This document shows, in pieces, positions 52,730 through 62,344 of a stretch of DNA of 64,000 bases (the stretch's first letter is position 1; each line of letters starts with the position of its first letter). Source of the DNA: Saccharopolyspora sp. SCSIO 74807 (GTDB lineage: Bacteria > Actinomycetota > Actinomycetes > Mycobacteriales > Pseudonocardiaceae); NCBI RefSeq assembly GCF_037023755.1, contig NZ_CP146100.1:4743501-4807500 (forward strand), read 5' to 3'. The notes under the pieces were generated by a model, which saw only the letters and a program-made list of their open reading frames with translations, ran no database searches and was not told the DNA's origin. A program made the translations under genes and the position numbers.

Positions 52730-53679
52730 GCGCCGGCGCAGTGTCGAACGAGCAGGCGCCGAACGGGCAGGCGCCGGAGGAGTTCCGCTCCTACTACGGC
52801 CAACCGGTGATCAAGGAACCGACCTGGAAGGTCCCGGACGTCCCCGCTTACCTCTACCTCGGCGGCATGGCGGGCGCCTCGGCCACGATGGCGGTGCTGG
52901 CGGAGCTGACCGATCGCCCGGAGCTCGCCCGCAACGGCCGGATCGCCGCCGCGGCCGGGTCCACCGCCAGCGTGGTAGCACTGATCCACGACCTCGGCCG
53001 CCCGATGCGGTTCCTGAACATGCTGCGGGTGTTCAAGCCGACTTCGCCGCTGAGCGTGGGTTCCTGGATCCTCGCCCCGTTCTCGGGTCTGACCGGTGCG
53101 TCCGCGGCGAGCGCGCTCACCGGCTGGTACCCGCTGCTGGGCAGGCTCAGCGCGGGCGCGGCCGGGGTCCTCGCCCCGGCGATGACGACCTACACCGCCG
53201 TGCTGCTGGCCGACACCGCCGTTCCGGGCTGGCACGAGGTGTACCGCGAGCTGCCGTTCGTGTTCGCGGGCAGCGCGGTCTCCAGCGCGGGCGCGGTGGC
53301 GATGCTGACGACTCCGACCGGGCAGACCGCCCCGGCGCGGCGGATGGCGATCGCGGGTTCGGCACTGGAACTGGCCGCCGAACGCCGCATGGAGCACACC
53401 GCGGGCATGATCGGCGAGGTCTACCGCACCGGCCGCCCCGGCCGGGTGCTGCGCGCCGCACGAGCGCTGACCTGGGCCGGAGCCGCGGCGTCGGTCTTCG
53501 CCGGGCGGCACCGGGCGATCGGCGCCGTCGCCGGGCTGTGCCTGAGCGCGGCGAGCGCGGCCACCCGCTACGGCATCTTCGAGGCCGGCCGCGTCTCGGC
53601 GCGCGACCCCCGCTACACGGTCGTCCCGCAACGGCAACGGCTCGCCGAAAAGGAACAGGACGCGCAGAATTCCGGCTGA
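52726..53679 (+). CDS. NrfD-like membrane subunit of formate dehydrogenase
   Basis: Quinone-site membrane subunit of 317 residues in the NrfD/PsrC family rather than a cytochrome b FdnI. Seen: YYGQPVIKEPTWKVPDVPAYLYLGGMAGASA, LIHDLGRPMRFLNMLRVFKPTSPLSVGSWIL (the NrfD signature) and TYTAVLLADTAVPGWHEVYRELPFVFAGSA, with about eight helices. GTG at 52726 overlaps fdhB by GTGA and follows AGGAGG. It passes electrons to menaquinone. Confidence 0.92.
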   Translation: MSAGAVSNEQAPNGQAPEEFRSYYGQPVIKEPTWKVPDVPAYLYLGGMAGASATMAVLAELTDRPELARNGRIAAAAGSTASVVALIHDLGRPMRFLNMLRVFKPTSPLSVGSWILAPFSGLTGASAASALTGWYPLLGRLSAGAAGVLAPAMTTYTAVLLADTAVPGWHEVYRELPFVFAGSAVSSAGAVAMLTTPTGQTAPARRMAIAGSALELAAERRMEHTAGMIGEVYRTGRPGRVLRAARALTWAGAAASVFAGRHRAIGAVAGLCLSAASAATRYGIFEAGRVSARDPRYTVVPQRQRLAEKEQDAQNSG

Positions 53680-53735
53680 TCACGCGGGCCGCCCGTGCCA
53701 AATGTGCGGAGGTTTCTTCGCGGTTGAGGCGGTAC

Positions 53736-53921
53736 ATGCCCGTGAACGGCACCACGGCGGTCGTGACGGGAGCGGCCGGCGGCATCGGCCGCGCGCTGGC
53801 GAGCGAGCTCGCACTGAGCCCGGTGCTCGCCGACATCGACACCTCGTCCTTGCACGAGGTGGTTTCCGGTGCGCAGCGGCTCGCGACCGGACGTCGTCCG
53901 CAACCGCCCGCCGCGCGGTGA
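53736..53921 (+). pseudogene. SDR N-terminal fragment
   Basis: Frame of 61 residues with the start of a short-chain dehydrogenase (TTAVVTGAAGGIGRALASELA, LADIDTSSLHEV) that ends after about 45 homologous residues in an Arg/Pro tail. The catalytic Tyr/Lys part is absent here and downstream. Likely truncated gene. Confidence 0.6.
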
Positions 53922-54090
53922 TCCGGGCGCGACCGCGGTCCCCGTCGAACTTTCCATGATCGCGCTGGGTATGGTTCCCGCGTGCCGATCGGCCGCAGGG
54001 GCGACCCGCGCACGGCCGAGCCCGGGCAAGACCGGCGGGAGCACGCCGCACGGTCGCCCGGCGACGTGCTCGAAGTGGAGGTTTGCCCGC

Positions 54091-54780
54091 ATGACCGCGC
54101 CGCGATCCGGCACCGAAGCGTTGCTCAGCGGAACCGAGCTGGTCTGCTCGTTCGGCCCGACCCCGGCGTTGCGCGGCGCGGAGCTGACCGTCGATTCCGG
54201 CGAGCTGGTCGCCGTTGTCGGCGCTTCCGGCTCCGGGAAGTCCACGTTGCTGCACTGCCTGGCCGGGGTCGTGCTGCCGGAGTCCGGGCAGGTGCGCTAC
54301 CGCGGCAACGAGCTCACCGCGATGTCCGACGACGAGCGCAGCGCGCTGCGGCGCACCGAGTTCGGGTTCGTGTTCCAGTTCGGCCAGCTGGTCCCGGAGC
54401 TGAGCGTGCTGGAGAACGTGGCGCTGCCGCTGCGGCTCAACGGCGTCTCCCGGCGCCGCGCGCACGCCCGCGCGCTGGAGTGGATCGACCGGCTGGAGGT
54501 CGCGGGCGAGCGGCAGAAGCGGCCCGGGGAGATCTCCGGCGGCCAGAGCCAGCGGGCGGCGCTGGCCCGCGCGCTGGTCGCCGACCCCGCGGTGATCTTC
54601 GCCGACGAGCCGACCGGCGCGCTGGACTCCGCCGGCGGCAAGCACGTGATGAGCCTGCTCACCGCCGCGGCACGCGAATCGGGCAGCGCGGTGCTGCTGG
54701 TCACCCACCAGTCGGCGGTGGCCGCCTACGCCGACCGCGAGGTCACCATCCACGACGGCAGCACCGCCGTCGACGGATGA
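54091..54780 (+). CDS. ABC transporter ATP-binding protein, MacB/LolD type
   Basis: Protein of 229 residues: Walker A VGASGSGKST (about 46-55), Q-loop FVFQFGQLVPELSVLENVALP, signature ISGGQSQRAALARAL, Walker B VIFADEPTGALDS and switch His in LVTHQ. ATG at 54091 follows GGAGGT. It partners with the FtsX-type permease 121 bp downstream to form an exporter or mechanotransmission complex. Confidence 0.94.
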   Translation: MTAPRSGTEALLSGTELVCSFGPTPALRGAELTVDSGELVAVVGASGSGKSTLLHCLAGVVLPESGQVRYRGNELTAMSDDERSALRRTEFGFVFQFGQLVPELSVLENVALPLRLNGVSRRRAHARALEWIDRLEVAGERQKRPGEISGGQSQRAALARALVADPAVIFADEPTGALDSAGGKHVMSLLTAAARESGSAVLLVTHQSAVAAYADREVTIHDGSTAVDG

Positions 54781-54901
54781 GCCGCCCGCCCGCGCCCCGC
54801 GGCGCACCGCAGATCGCTAAGGTGACCGGCGGCCGGACAACGGCAGGTGACAACGAGCCGCCCGGAAGCAGCGGAAGCGGCGACGTCGAGGGGACGTGCT
54901 G

Positions 54902-57199
54902 ATGAGCGGGCTGCGCAACCGGGCAGCCGATTTCGTGCTGGGGGTCCGCCTGGTCCTCGGCGACCGCGACGCGCCGTGGGGCCGGCTGGTGCTGATGGCG
55001 GTGGGGATCGCCCTCGGGACCGCGGTGCTGCTGGGAGGCATCACGGTGCCCAATGCGGTGTCCACCTTGCACGAACGCGTCTCGGGCAGGCAGATGCCCG
55101 CGTTGGGGGACCGTTCGCCGGGGTCGGTCTCGATGCTGGGGGAGACCGTCCAGGAGAACTTCTACGACGAATCGGTCACCGGCACGAAGCTGCAACAGCT
55201 GCGCCCGGACGCTCCGGCGCCACCCGGCGTGGACCGGATCCCGGCGCCCGGCGAGCTGGTCGTGTCCCCGGCACTGCGGCACATCCTGGAAAGCCCCGAA
55301 GGTGCCTCGCTGCGAGCGCGGATGCCGGGACACGTGGTCGGCGTGATCGGCCCGGAGGGACTGGGCGGCGAGCAGGAGCTGCTCTACTACTCCGGGACCG
55401 ACCGGATCAGCCCGAACGGCTCGGTCAAGGCGATCACCGACCACTTCGGCGAGCAGCCGGACCGCAGTGACGCGTCCCATGCCACCTGGGTACTGATATC
55501 GCTTGGCGTTTGCGTGCTGCTGCTGCCGGTCGTGGTGTTCGTGCTGAGCACCGCACGGCTGGCCGAGGTCGCCCGGCAGCGCAGGCTCGCCGCGCTGCGG
55601 TTGATCGGGGCGGGAAAGCGGCAGGTCCGCCGCATCGCGGCCGGCGAGAACCTGGTCGGCGCGGTCATGGGTGTGCTGTTCGGCTGGACGACCTACCTGC
55701 TCGCCCGCGACATGCTCGTGCGGTACACGCCGATCACCGGGACGTACTTCCCGTCCGACCTGCAACCGGTGTGGTGGAGCGCGCTGCTGGTCACGCTCGG
55801 GGTGCCGGTGGTGACGGTGGGCATCGTGCTGCTGTCGCTGCGGAGCACGGTCATGGACCCGCTCGGAGTGGTGCGCGGCCGTCCGTCGAAGCGCAGGCGA
55901 CTGTGGTGGCGCTTGGTCCCACCGGTCGTCGGCGTGGCCGGGATCATCGCGTCCGGTGCGCTCAGCAGCACCTCGGTGGACTCGGTGTATTACACGGTGC
56001 TGCTGGGCTGTTCCATGGCGCTGTCCTTGTTGACGGTCCCGCTGCTGTTGCCGTGGCTGGTGGAGATCACCGGCGGCAAGGCCACCGGCGGGCCGGTCGC
56101 GTGGCAACTGGCGCTGCGCAGGCTCCAGGCCAACGGCGGCGCCGCGGCGCGTTCGGTCAGCACGGTCGCGGTCGTGGTCACCGGGGTCGTCGCACTGCAG
56201 ACAATGCTGGCTCCCGGGGTGAGCGGGTTTGCGACGCGCGACGGCGATCGCCGGGATCTCAGCGTCAGCGGGCAGCAGCGGGAATCGGGACCGTCCGCGA
56301 TGGCGGCCGCGATCGGCGAGATCACCTCGTTGCCCGGTGTCGAATCCGCGGGCGGCGGGCAGTCCTTCCTGCTGCGCGGCGGCGACAACGTGTCGGTGAG
56401 CGTGGCCGATTGCGCGCGGATCGAGCGGCTCAGCCCGGTACGGGACTGCCGTGACGGTGACCTGTTCGTCGTCCGGGGCGAGCGCGACGCCGCGCTTGCC
56501 CCGGGCACCAGCTGGGACGTCAGCGACTCGGCGGTGGGTGCACCGGAGGGCAGGTGGACGCTCGGGCCGATGCGCGAGCTGCCGGACGGCGCGGATCGCA
56601 ATTTGGCCTCGGGCTCGGCGCTGCTGGCCACTCCGGCGGCCGCGGCCGACGTACCGCAGCACTCGCGCAGTGCGAACATCGACGTCGACGTCGCCGCCGA
56701 CGCGCCACCGCAGGTGATCGAGCAGGTGCGCACCATCGCCGCGGCCTGGTTCGACGAGAGCACCGCTTATCACACCTACGGCAGCGTTTCCGGCGAAGAG
56801 CTGGCCCAGAACCTCGTCCGCTACGCGAGCTTGCTGGGCGGGCTGCTCACCGTCCTGCTGGTCGGCAGCAGTCTGCTGGTCAGCGCGGTCGAGCAGATCC
56901 AGGACGGTGCCCGGCCGATGGCTGTGCTGGGGGCGGTCGGTGCACCGCGCAGCACCTTGATGTGGTCGGCGTTCCTGCAGAACGCGGTGCCGCTGGCACT
57001 GGCGATCGGATTGGCGGTCCCGTCCGGCCTGGTGCTCGGCTGGATCACCTCGGGGGCGATGGGCGGTGACCTCGCGATCGACCTGCCCGGGATGGGGCTG
57101 GTGATCGGCGTGGCCGTGGTGCTGGTGCTGGTGGTCACCGCGTTGACGGCGTCCACGATCTCCCGGGTCCTGCGCCCGGAGGAGCTGCGCACGGGCTGA
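54902..57199 (+). CDS. FtsX-like ABC transporter permease
   Basis: Membrane protein of 765 residues: helix near 30-50, long extracytoplasmic domain (about 55-195), three helices with FtsX-type RQRRLAALRLIGAGKRQVRRIAAGE, middle helices (about 330-390), second external domain (about 440-625), three C-terminal helices with ARPMAVLGAVGAPRSTLMWSAFLQNA. The duplicated FtsX layout matches permeases that pair with MacB-type ATPases. ATG at 54902 follows GAGGGG. Substrate unknown. Confidence 0.9.
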   Translation: MSGLRNRAADFVLGVRLVLGDRDAPWGRLVLMAVGIALGTAVLLGGITVPNAVSTLHERVSGRQMPALGDRSPGSVSMLGETVQENFYDESVTGTKLQQLRPDAPAPPGVDRIPAPGELVVSPALRHILESPEGASLRARMPGHVVGVIGPEGLGGEQELLYYSGTDRISPNGSVKAITDHFGEQPDRSDASHATWVLISLGVCVLLLPVVVFVLSTARLAEVARQRRLAALRLIGAGKRQVRRIAAGENLVGAVMGVLFGWTTYLLARDMLVRYTPITGTYFPSDLQPVWWSALLVTLGVPVVTVGIVLLSLRSTVMDPLGVVRGRPSKRRRLWWRLVPPVVGVAGIIASGALSSTSVDSVYYTVLLGCSMALSLLTVPLLLPWLVEITGGKATGGPVAWQLALRRLQANGGAAARSVSTVAVVVTGVVALQTMLAPGVSGFATRDGDRRDLSVSGQQRESGPSAMAAAIGEITSLPGVESAGGGQSFLLRGGDNVSVSVADCARIERLSPVRDCRDGDLFVVRGERDAALAPGTSWDVSDSAVGAPEGRWTLGPMRELPDGADRNLASGSALLATPAAAADVPQHSRSANIDVDVAADAPPQVIEQVRTIAAAWFDESTAYHTYGSVSGEELAQNLVRYASLLGGLLTVLLVGSSLLVSAVEQIQDGARPMAVLGAVGAPRSTLMWSAFLQNAVPLALAIGLAVPSGLVLGWITSGAMGGDLAIDLPGMGLVIGVAVVLVLVVTALTASTISRVLRPEELRTG

Positions 57200-57324
57200 A
57201 CTCCCGCCTCGATCGTCGGGGCGGCCCGCTCGCACCTCTGCATTATCGTTGTCACGATCACTTCAGCGTCGATCGAAATCAACCTTAGCGATCACGTGCG
57301 GGCGAAGATCGCGAAGGCGAGTGG

Positions 57325-57432
57325 CTACTTCAGCTTCCGACGGCGCAGTTCCGTGCCGATGTCCCACAACGTCCAAGCGACACCGCCGATGGCGAGCACG
57401 CCCAGCAGCAACAGGACGACGGATTCGGTCAT
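57325..57432 (-). CDS. 35-residue single-helix membrane peptide
   Basis: MTESVVLLLLGVLAIGGVAW starts a single transmembrane helix followed by a basic tail TELRRRKLK. Composition and orientation are typical of small bacterial membrane proteins. GGGAGCC lies before the ATG. No family recognised. Confidence 0.5.
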   Translation of the reverse strand: MTESVVLLLLGVLAIGGVAWTLWDIGTELRRRKLK

Positions 57433-57687
57433 GGCAGGGCTCCCGCGTTGCGCACGGTCCGGTGTCGGCGCCGGCTCGGTACCGGAACGGACTCCTCGAA
57501 GCCTAGTGCCGCGAGCGCTGATCGCCGGGCGGCGCGATTGCTTCGTGATCTCCGGTGCCGCTCGGCGACGCCGCCCTGCCGGGTGATGCGTCGGCATGTC
57601 CGTTCTCCCGTGCGCCGCTGCGGCCCCGACCATGGCCGGATCTCCCTGGCGTCTTCGCAGGCAGCAGGAAGGAGGTGGTGCGCAGCC

Positions 57688-57885
57688 ATGTTCCTCGTGC
57701 AGCACGCCGTGCTGGCGGAGGCGGCGACCACTCAGGGGTGGGTCGGTGTGACGACCTTGGCGGCCGGTGGCCTGCTCGGGTTCGTCGCGCTGTATCGCCG
57801 TGCCCGGGCCACACTGGCGAAGCGGCGGCGGGCGCGGCCGATGCGCAGCGGACCGCAGATCAGCGCGCTGTTCCCGCGGCAGTAG
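57688..57885 (+). CDS. 65-residue single-helix membrane protein
   Basis: One transmembrane helix (WVGVTTLAAGGLLGFVALY) and a basic cytoplasmic tail ending ISALFPRQ. AAGGAGGT lies 12 bases before the ATG. It ends 53 bp before murT on the same strand, so it may be the first gene of that operon. No family recognised. Confidence 0.5.
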   Translation: MFLVQHAVLAEAATTQGWVGVTTLAAGGLLGFVALYRRARATLAKRRRARPMRSGPQISALFPRQ

Positions 57886-57938
57886 CGCCCGCCGGGCGGA
57901 CAGGCGGCACACCGTGATTCGTCCAGGGGGAGTGGCGA

Positions 57939-59357
57939 ATGACCGGCACCAGGAAAGACGGCGACCGGGCCGCGCGCCCGGACGGCCGGGACGGTACTGA
58001 GATCGACGACGCGGCGCAGCCGCGGCCGGGCGCCGAGCACGAACCCGATGCCCGGTCCGACGAGACGAGCGCGGTGGCGCGCGGGAACCCGGTGACCGCG
58101 CCGTGGCGCGTCGTGGCTCCGCCGGTCGAACCCGCCCGACGTCCGCTGCGCACCTCGTTCGCGGTCGGTGCCGGCCGCGCGGTGGCCGGCATGTCCCGCC
58201 GGTTGCGGCTCGGCAGCGGCGGGATGATCGGCGGCAGGTTGGCGCAGAGCCTGCAGCCGGGCCTGCTGGGCACCCTCGCCACCGGCCGCCGGATCGTGCT
58301 GATCACCGGCACCAACGGAAAGACCACCACGACCGCGCTGGTTGCCGAGGCGCTGCGCAGCCGCGGCGCTGCCACCAGCAACGTCACCGGCGCGAACATG
58401 CTCGACGGGCACGTCGCGGCGCTGATGACCGACCTGTCCGCGCCGTTCGCGGCGTTGGAGGTCGATGAGCTGCACCTGGACCGGGTCGTCACGGAGTTCA
58501 CCCCGGCCGTGGTGGTGCTGCTGAACCTCAGCCGCGACCAGCTCGACCGGGTCGGCGAGGTCCGCACCGTGCAGCAGAGCTTGCGCCGGGCGCTGGCGCG
58601 CGCGCCGCAGACCCGCGTCGTGGCCAACCGCGACGATCCGAACGTCGTGTCCGTCGCCGCCGATCACCCCGCGGTGACCTGGGTTTCCGGTGGCGCGCGC
58701 TGGACCAGGGACGCGCTCAACTGCCCGCGCTGCGGTTCCTTCCTGGACGACGTCGAGGGGGAGTGGCGTTGCGGGTGCGGGCTGGCCCGCCCACCGGCTG
58801 ATTGGACCGTCACCGGTGCCGGGCTCACCGGCCCGGACGGGCTGGACCGCCGGCTCGCCGTGCAGTTGCCGGGCCAGGTCAACCGCATCAACGCCGCGTT
58901 CGCGGTGGCCGCGGCCACCGAACTCGGCTGCGACGCGGACGCGGTGCTGCGCCGGATCTCCGCGATGCGCCACGCCAGCGGCCGCTACTCCGCGGTTCGG
59001 CTGGACGGGTGGGCCGTGCGGTTGCTGCTGGCGAAGAACCCGGCGAGCTGGCTGGAAATGCTGGACCTCGTCGCTGCGCACGACCGGCACCTGGTGCTGG
59101 CGGTGAACAGCAGGGAGCCCGACGGCCACGACGTGTCCTGGCTGTGGGACGTGGACTTCGAGTCGTTGCGCGGCCGCGCGGTCACCGTCACCGGTGAGCG
59201 CGGTCTGGACCTGGCGGTGCGGCTGCGCTACGCGGACGTGGGCTGCGAGGTCGTGCCCACGGTCCGCGACGCACTGCCGAACGCGGGGGAGGAGCCCGAC
59301 GTGATCGCCAACTACACGGCGTTCCGGGACCTGCTGGTCCGGAGCGTGCCGCGATGA
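57939..59357 (+). CDS. murT: Lipid II isoglutaminyl synthase subunit MurT
   Basis: Mur-ligase-like subunit that, with GatD, amidates the D-Glu of lipid II. The 472 residues show ATP site TGTNGKTTTT (about 123-132), VLLNLSRDQLDRVGEV, a Cys4 zinc ribbon (C262, C265, C278, C280), NRINAAFAVAAATELG and the C-terminal MurT domain (LAKNPASWLEMLDLV). The first about 65 residues are charged and low-complexity, longer than in firmicute MurT. It overlaps gatD by ATGA. Confidence 0.94.
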   Translation: MTGTRKDGDRAARPDGRDGTEIDDAAQPRPGAEHEPDARSDETSAVARGNPVTAPWRVVAPPVEPARRPLRTSFAVGAGRAVAGMSRRLRLGSGGMIGGRLAQSLQPGLLGTLATGRRIVLITGTNGKTTTTALVAEALRSRGAATSNVTGANMLDGHVAALMTDLSAPFAALEVDELHLDRVVTEFTPAVVVLLNLSRDQLDRVGEVRTVQQSLRRALARAPQTRVVANRDDPNVVSVAADHPAVTWVSGGARWTRDALNCPRCGSFLDDVEGEWRCGCGLARPPADWTVTGAGLTGPDGLDRRLAVQLPGQVNRINAAFAVAAATELGCDADAVLRRISAMRHASGRYSAVRLDGWAVRLLLAKNPASWLEMLDLVAAHDRHLVLAVNSREPDGHDVSWLWDVDFESLRGRAVTVTGERGLDLAVRLRYADVGCEVVPTVRDALPNAGEEPDVIANYTAFRDLLVRSVPR

Positions 59358-60061
59358 GCGCCGTGCGGATCGCGCTGCTGCTGCCGGACCTGCTGGGCAC
59401 CTACGGGGACCGCGGGAACATGCTGGTCTTGGAGCAGCGGCTGCGCTGGCGCGACATCGCGTGCGAGTCGGTCACAGTGCTGTCGTCCTCGGCCGCGGTG
59501 CCGGAGTCCTGCGACGTGTACCTGCTCGGCGGGGGAGAGGACGTCGCCCAGACCGCGGCGATGCGCGTGTTGGCCCGTTCACCGGGGTTGCAGCGGGCGG
59601 CTGCGCGCGGCGCTGCGGTGCTGGGCATCTGCGGCGGCCTGCAACTGCTGGGCACCGCTTTCACCACCGGGGACGGGGTGCGCCACGAGGGACTGGGGTT
59701 GGTCGACGCGGTCACCGAGCCGGGTGCTGAGCGGGCGATCGGCGAGGTCGTCGCGGATGCCGCACTGCCCGGAGTGGGGATGCTGACGGGCTTCGAGAAC
59801 CACCTCGGCCGGACCCGGCTCGGCGCGACGGGCCGGCCGCTCGGCCGGGTGTCCCGCGGCACCGGCAACGGGCACGACCGGGCCGAAGGCGCGGTGCACG
59901 GGCACGTCGTGTGCACCTACCTGCACGGGCCGATCTTGGCGCGCAACCCGCGGCTGGCGGACTTGTTGCTGGAGTGGGCGATCGGTGCCGAGCTGCCGCG
60001 GGTCGCCGAGCCGCCGGAGCTGGAGCAGCTGCGCACCAGCCGGAGCCGCGCGGCGAAGTGA
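59354..60061 (+). CDS. gatD: Lipid II isoglutaminyl synthase glutamine amidotransferase subunit GatD
   Basis: CobB/CobQ-like class I glutaminase of 235 residues: LLGTYGDRGNMLVL, YLLGGGEDVAQ, nucleophile Cys93 in LGICGGLQLLG, GFENHLGRT, and His191 in CTYLHGPILARNP. It provides ammonia to MurT. Coupled to murT by ATGA; essential peptidoglycan modification in many Gram-positives. Confidence 0.95.
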   Translation: MSAVRIALLLPDLLGTYGDRGNMLVLEQRLRWRDIACESVTVLSSSAAVPESCDVYLLGGGEDVAQTAAMRVLARSPGLQRAAARGAAVLGICGGLQLLGTAFTTGDGVRHEGLGLVDAVTEPGAERAIGEVVADAALPGVGMLTGFENHLGRTRLGATGRPLGRVSRGTGNGHDRAEGAVHGHVVCTYLHGPILARNPRLADLLLEWAIGAELPRVAEPPELEQLRTSRSRAAK

Positions 60062-60073
60062 CCAGCCCGGCGC

Positions 60074-61702
60074 TCAGCGCCGGGCGAACCGCCGCCGCAG
60101 CACCGCGCGCACCGGGTCGAGCTCGGGAGCGCGGGCCAGCAGCAGACCGCCGAAGCTGATCAGCAGGATCAGCAGTCCGTCCACGGCCAGTCGCAGCCAC
60201 GCCCCGGCCACCACGCCGACCGCGGCGAACACACCGCTGAGCACCGCGTCCGCGGCGAGCGCGACACCGCAGGCGAGCGCGGTGACCACGACGGCGCGCA
60301 GCAGGCTCACTCCGATGCGCCCGCTGCGCATCCCGCCGACGCGGGCGCGCAACCACACCTGCCCGAGCAGCGCGCCGACCACGAAGCTCAGCGACATCGC
60401 CAGCGCGACACCGACCACCAGGTCGCGCGGGTCGGCGGTGGCCAGGAACAGGTAGCACAACGTGGCCCGCACCCCGACCATCACGACGTTGATCACCGTC
60501 GGCGTGCGCGCGTCCTTCATCGCGTAGAACGCGCGAAGCTGCAGCATGGTGATCGCGAACGGCACGATTCCCGCCGCGCAGACCCCGATGGTGGCGCCGA
60601 GCCGGTCGGCGGCGGCGACCCCGTTGTTGCCCAGCGAGAAGAACGCGACACCCAGCGAACCGCCCGCGACCAGCATCAGCGCGCTGATCGGCAGCAGCAG
60701 CACCGCGCTCATCCGGGTGCCGAGCGACAGGTCCGCGACGAAGTTCGCTGAGTCGTGCTCGGTGGCGGCGCGGCTGATCCGCGGCATCAGCGCGGTCAGC
60801 AGGGAGACCCCGAGCACGCCGTAGGGCACCTGGGACAGCAGCCAGGCGTAGGTGAAGGTGGCGACGCTGCCTTCGGTGCCTTGCGCGCTGACCCGGGTGG
60901 TGACGATCATGCCGGTCTGGCTGATCCCGGTGTAGAGCACGACCCAGCCCGCGAGTGCGGCGAACTCGCCGAGGTTGCGGTCCCAGCCCCACCGCCAGCG
61001 GAACCGGAAACCCACGCGGCGCAACGCCACCGCGACCACGAGGCTTTGCGCCACGATGCCGAGGGCGGTGCCGATGCCGAGCACCAGCAGCTTCGGCTGG
61101 CCCATCCGGACCGGGTCGAGCGAGATCGTCCCGGGCAGCAGCGCGAACACACCTGTGGTGGCGATGACCACGAGGTTGTTCACCACCGGAGCCCATGCAG
61201 GCGGACCGAACACGTGCCGCGCGTTGAGCACTGCCGAGAGCAGCGCCGAGAGGCCGTAGAACAGGATCGCGGGCAGCAGCAGGTAGGCGAACGCGGTGGT
61301 CAGCTCGGTGTTTGCCCTGCTGTTGGAGCCCAGGTAGAGGTTGGTCAGCAGCGGGGCGGAGGCGACCGACACCAGCATGGCCGCGGCCATGAGCACCCCG
61401 CCTGTGGTGATGAGCCACTGCGCGTAGGACTCGCCGTTGCGATGGCTCTCCTGTTGCGCCCGAACCAGCAGCGGCACCGCGACACTGGTGAGCACCCCGC
61501 CGAGCAGCAGCTCGTTGATGACCGTGGGCAGCGTGTTGGCGACGGTGTAGGAGTCGTTGACCATGCCGAGCCCGAGCACGCCGACCAGCAGCACCTTGGC
61601 CCCCAGGCCGGTGATGCGGCTGACGATGGTGGCCACGGCCATCGTGCCGCTGGCGCGGGCAAGTGAGGGCCGGTGTGCTGTCGGTTCGGCCTGTTCGACC
61701 AA
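60074..61702 (-). CDS. MurJ/MviN-type lipid II flippase
   Basis: MOP-superfamily flippase of 542 residues with about 14 helices: ATIVSRITGLGAKVLLVGVLG, NDSYTVANTLPTVINELLLGGVLTSVAVPLLVRA, QVPYGVLGVSLLTALMPRISR, LRAFYAMKDARTPTVINV. It lacks the long cytoplasmic pseudokinase extension of the main actinobacterial MviN, so it may be a second flippase. The TTG at 61702 follows GAGGGGGC. Convergent with gatD, in a cell-wall neighbourhood. Confidence 0.88.
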   Translation of the reverse strand: MVEQAEPTAHRPSLARASGTMAVATIVSRITGLGAKVLLVGVLGLGMVNDSYTVANTLPTVINELLLGGVLTSVAVPLLVRAQQESHRNGESYAQWLITTGGVLMAAAMLVSVASAPLLTNLYLGSNSRANTELTTAFAYLLLPAILFYGLSALLSAVLNARHVFGPPAWAPVVNNLVVIATTGVFALLPGTISLDPVRMGQPKLLVLGIGTALGIVAQSLVVAVALRRVGFRFRWRWGWDRNLGEFAALAGWVVLYTGISQTGMIVTTRVSAQGTEGSVATFTYAWLLSQVPYGVLGVSLLTALMPRISRAATEHDSANFVADLSLGTRMSAVLLLPISALMLVAGGSLGVAFFSLGNNGVAAADRLGATIGVCAAGIVPFAITMLQLRAFYAMKDARTPTVINVVMVGVRATLCYLFLATADPRDLVVGVALAMSLSFVVGALLGQVWLRARVGGMRSGRIGVSLLRAVVVTALACGVALAADAVLSGVFAAVGVVAGAWLRLAVDGLLILLISFGGLLLARAPELDPVRAVLRRRFARR

Positions 61703-61813
61703 CTCAATGCCCCCTCGTGCGCCGTCCTCGGCGACTGTGTCACGGATGGCCGGGGGTTGCGTTGCCGAAACCGGACCGTGGCAGGCTGGTCGTGCTCAGC
61801 GGAGGAGGCGTTC

Positions 61814-62293
61814 GTGCTCGTCGTCGGTGTGCTGCTCGTGGTGGCCGGAGTGATCACCGCCGTGTCCGGGGACTGGACCGGCTCGCAGTGGTTGCTGCCG
61901 AGCGGTCTGATCGCGGCGGGCATCGGCGTGCTGATCGCCGGAGTCGTCGCGGCCGTGCGCCGCAGGCTGGCACCGCTGCGGGCGGCGAAGAAAGCGGCGA
62001 CGTCGGCGCCCGGAAGCGGTGGCCCGATCAGCCGCGCGCGGGCGGTCCCGGCGATGGTCGCCGCGCCGTGGCGCGGGTCCGGTGCGGCGGTCCCGCGATA
62101 TCAGACGGTGCTGTGGCTGCTGGCGTTGATCTACATCGTGTGGCCGGTCGATTTCGTACCTGACCTGTTGCCGCTGCTGGGCTTCACCGACGACATCGGG
62201 GTCGGCGCGTGGTTGCTGACCAGCCTGTACGCCGAAGCGGGCAACCACCTGGCCCGGCAGGGGGAGCGGTCCGGCGACGCCGTCGAAGACTGA
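61814..62293 (+). CDS. YkvA/DUF1232-domain membrane protein
   Basis: Protein of 159 residues: two N-terminal helices (VLVVGVLLVVAGVITAV and WLLPSGLIAAGIGVLIAGVVAAV), a basic linker, then the DUF1232 motif LIYIVWPVDFVPDLLPLLGFTDDIG. Function unknown. GTG at 61814 is chosen for GGAGGAG six bases upstream. Divergent from the flippase gene. Confidence 0.82.
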   Translation: MLVVGVLLVVAGVITAVSGDWTGSQWLLPSGLIAAGIGVLIAGVVAAVRRRLAPLRAAKKAATSAPGSGGPISRARAVPAMVAAPWRGSGAAVPRYQTVLWLLALIYIVWPVDFVPDLLPLLGFTDDIGVGAWLLTSLYAEAGNHLARQGERSGDAVED

Positions 62294-62344
62294 CCACCCG
62301 GCTCCGGGCGCGGCGGCGCAGCGAGCGACTCGGGCGCTCGGCGG

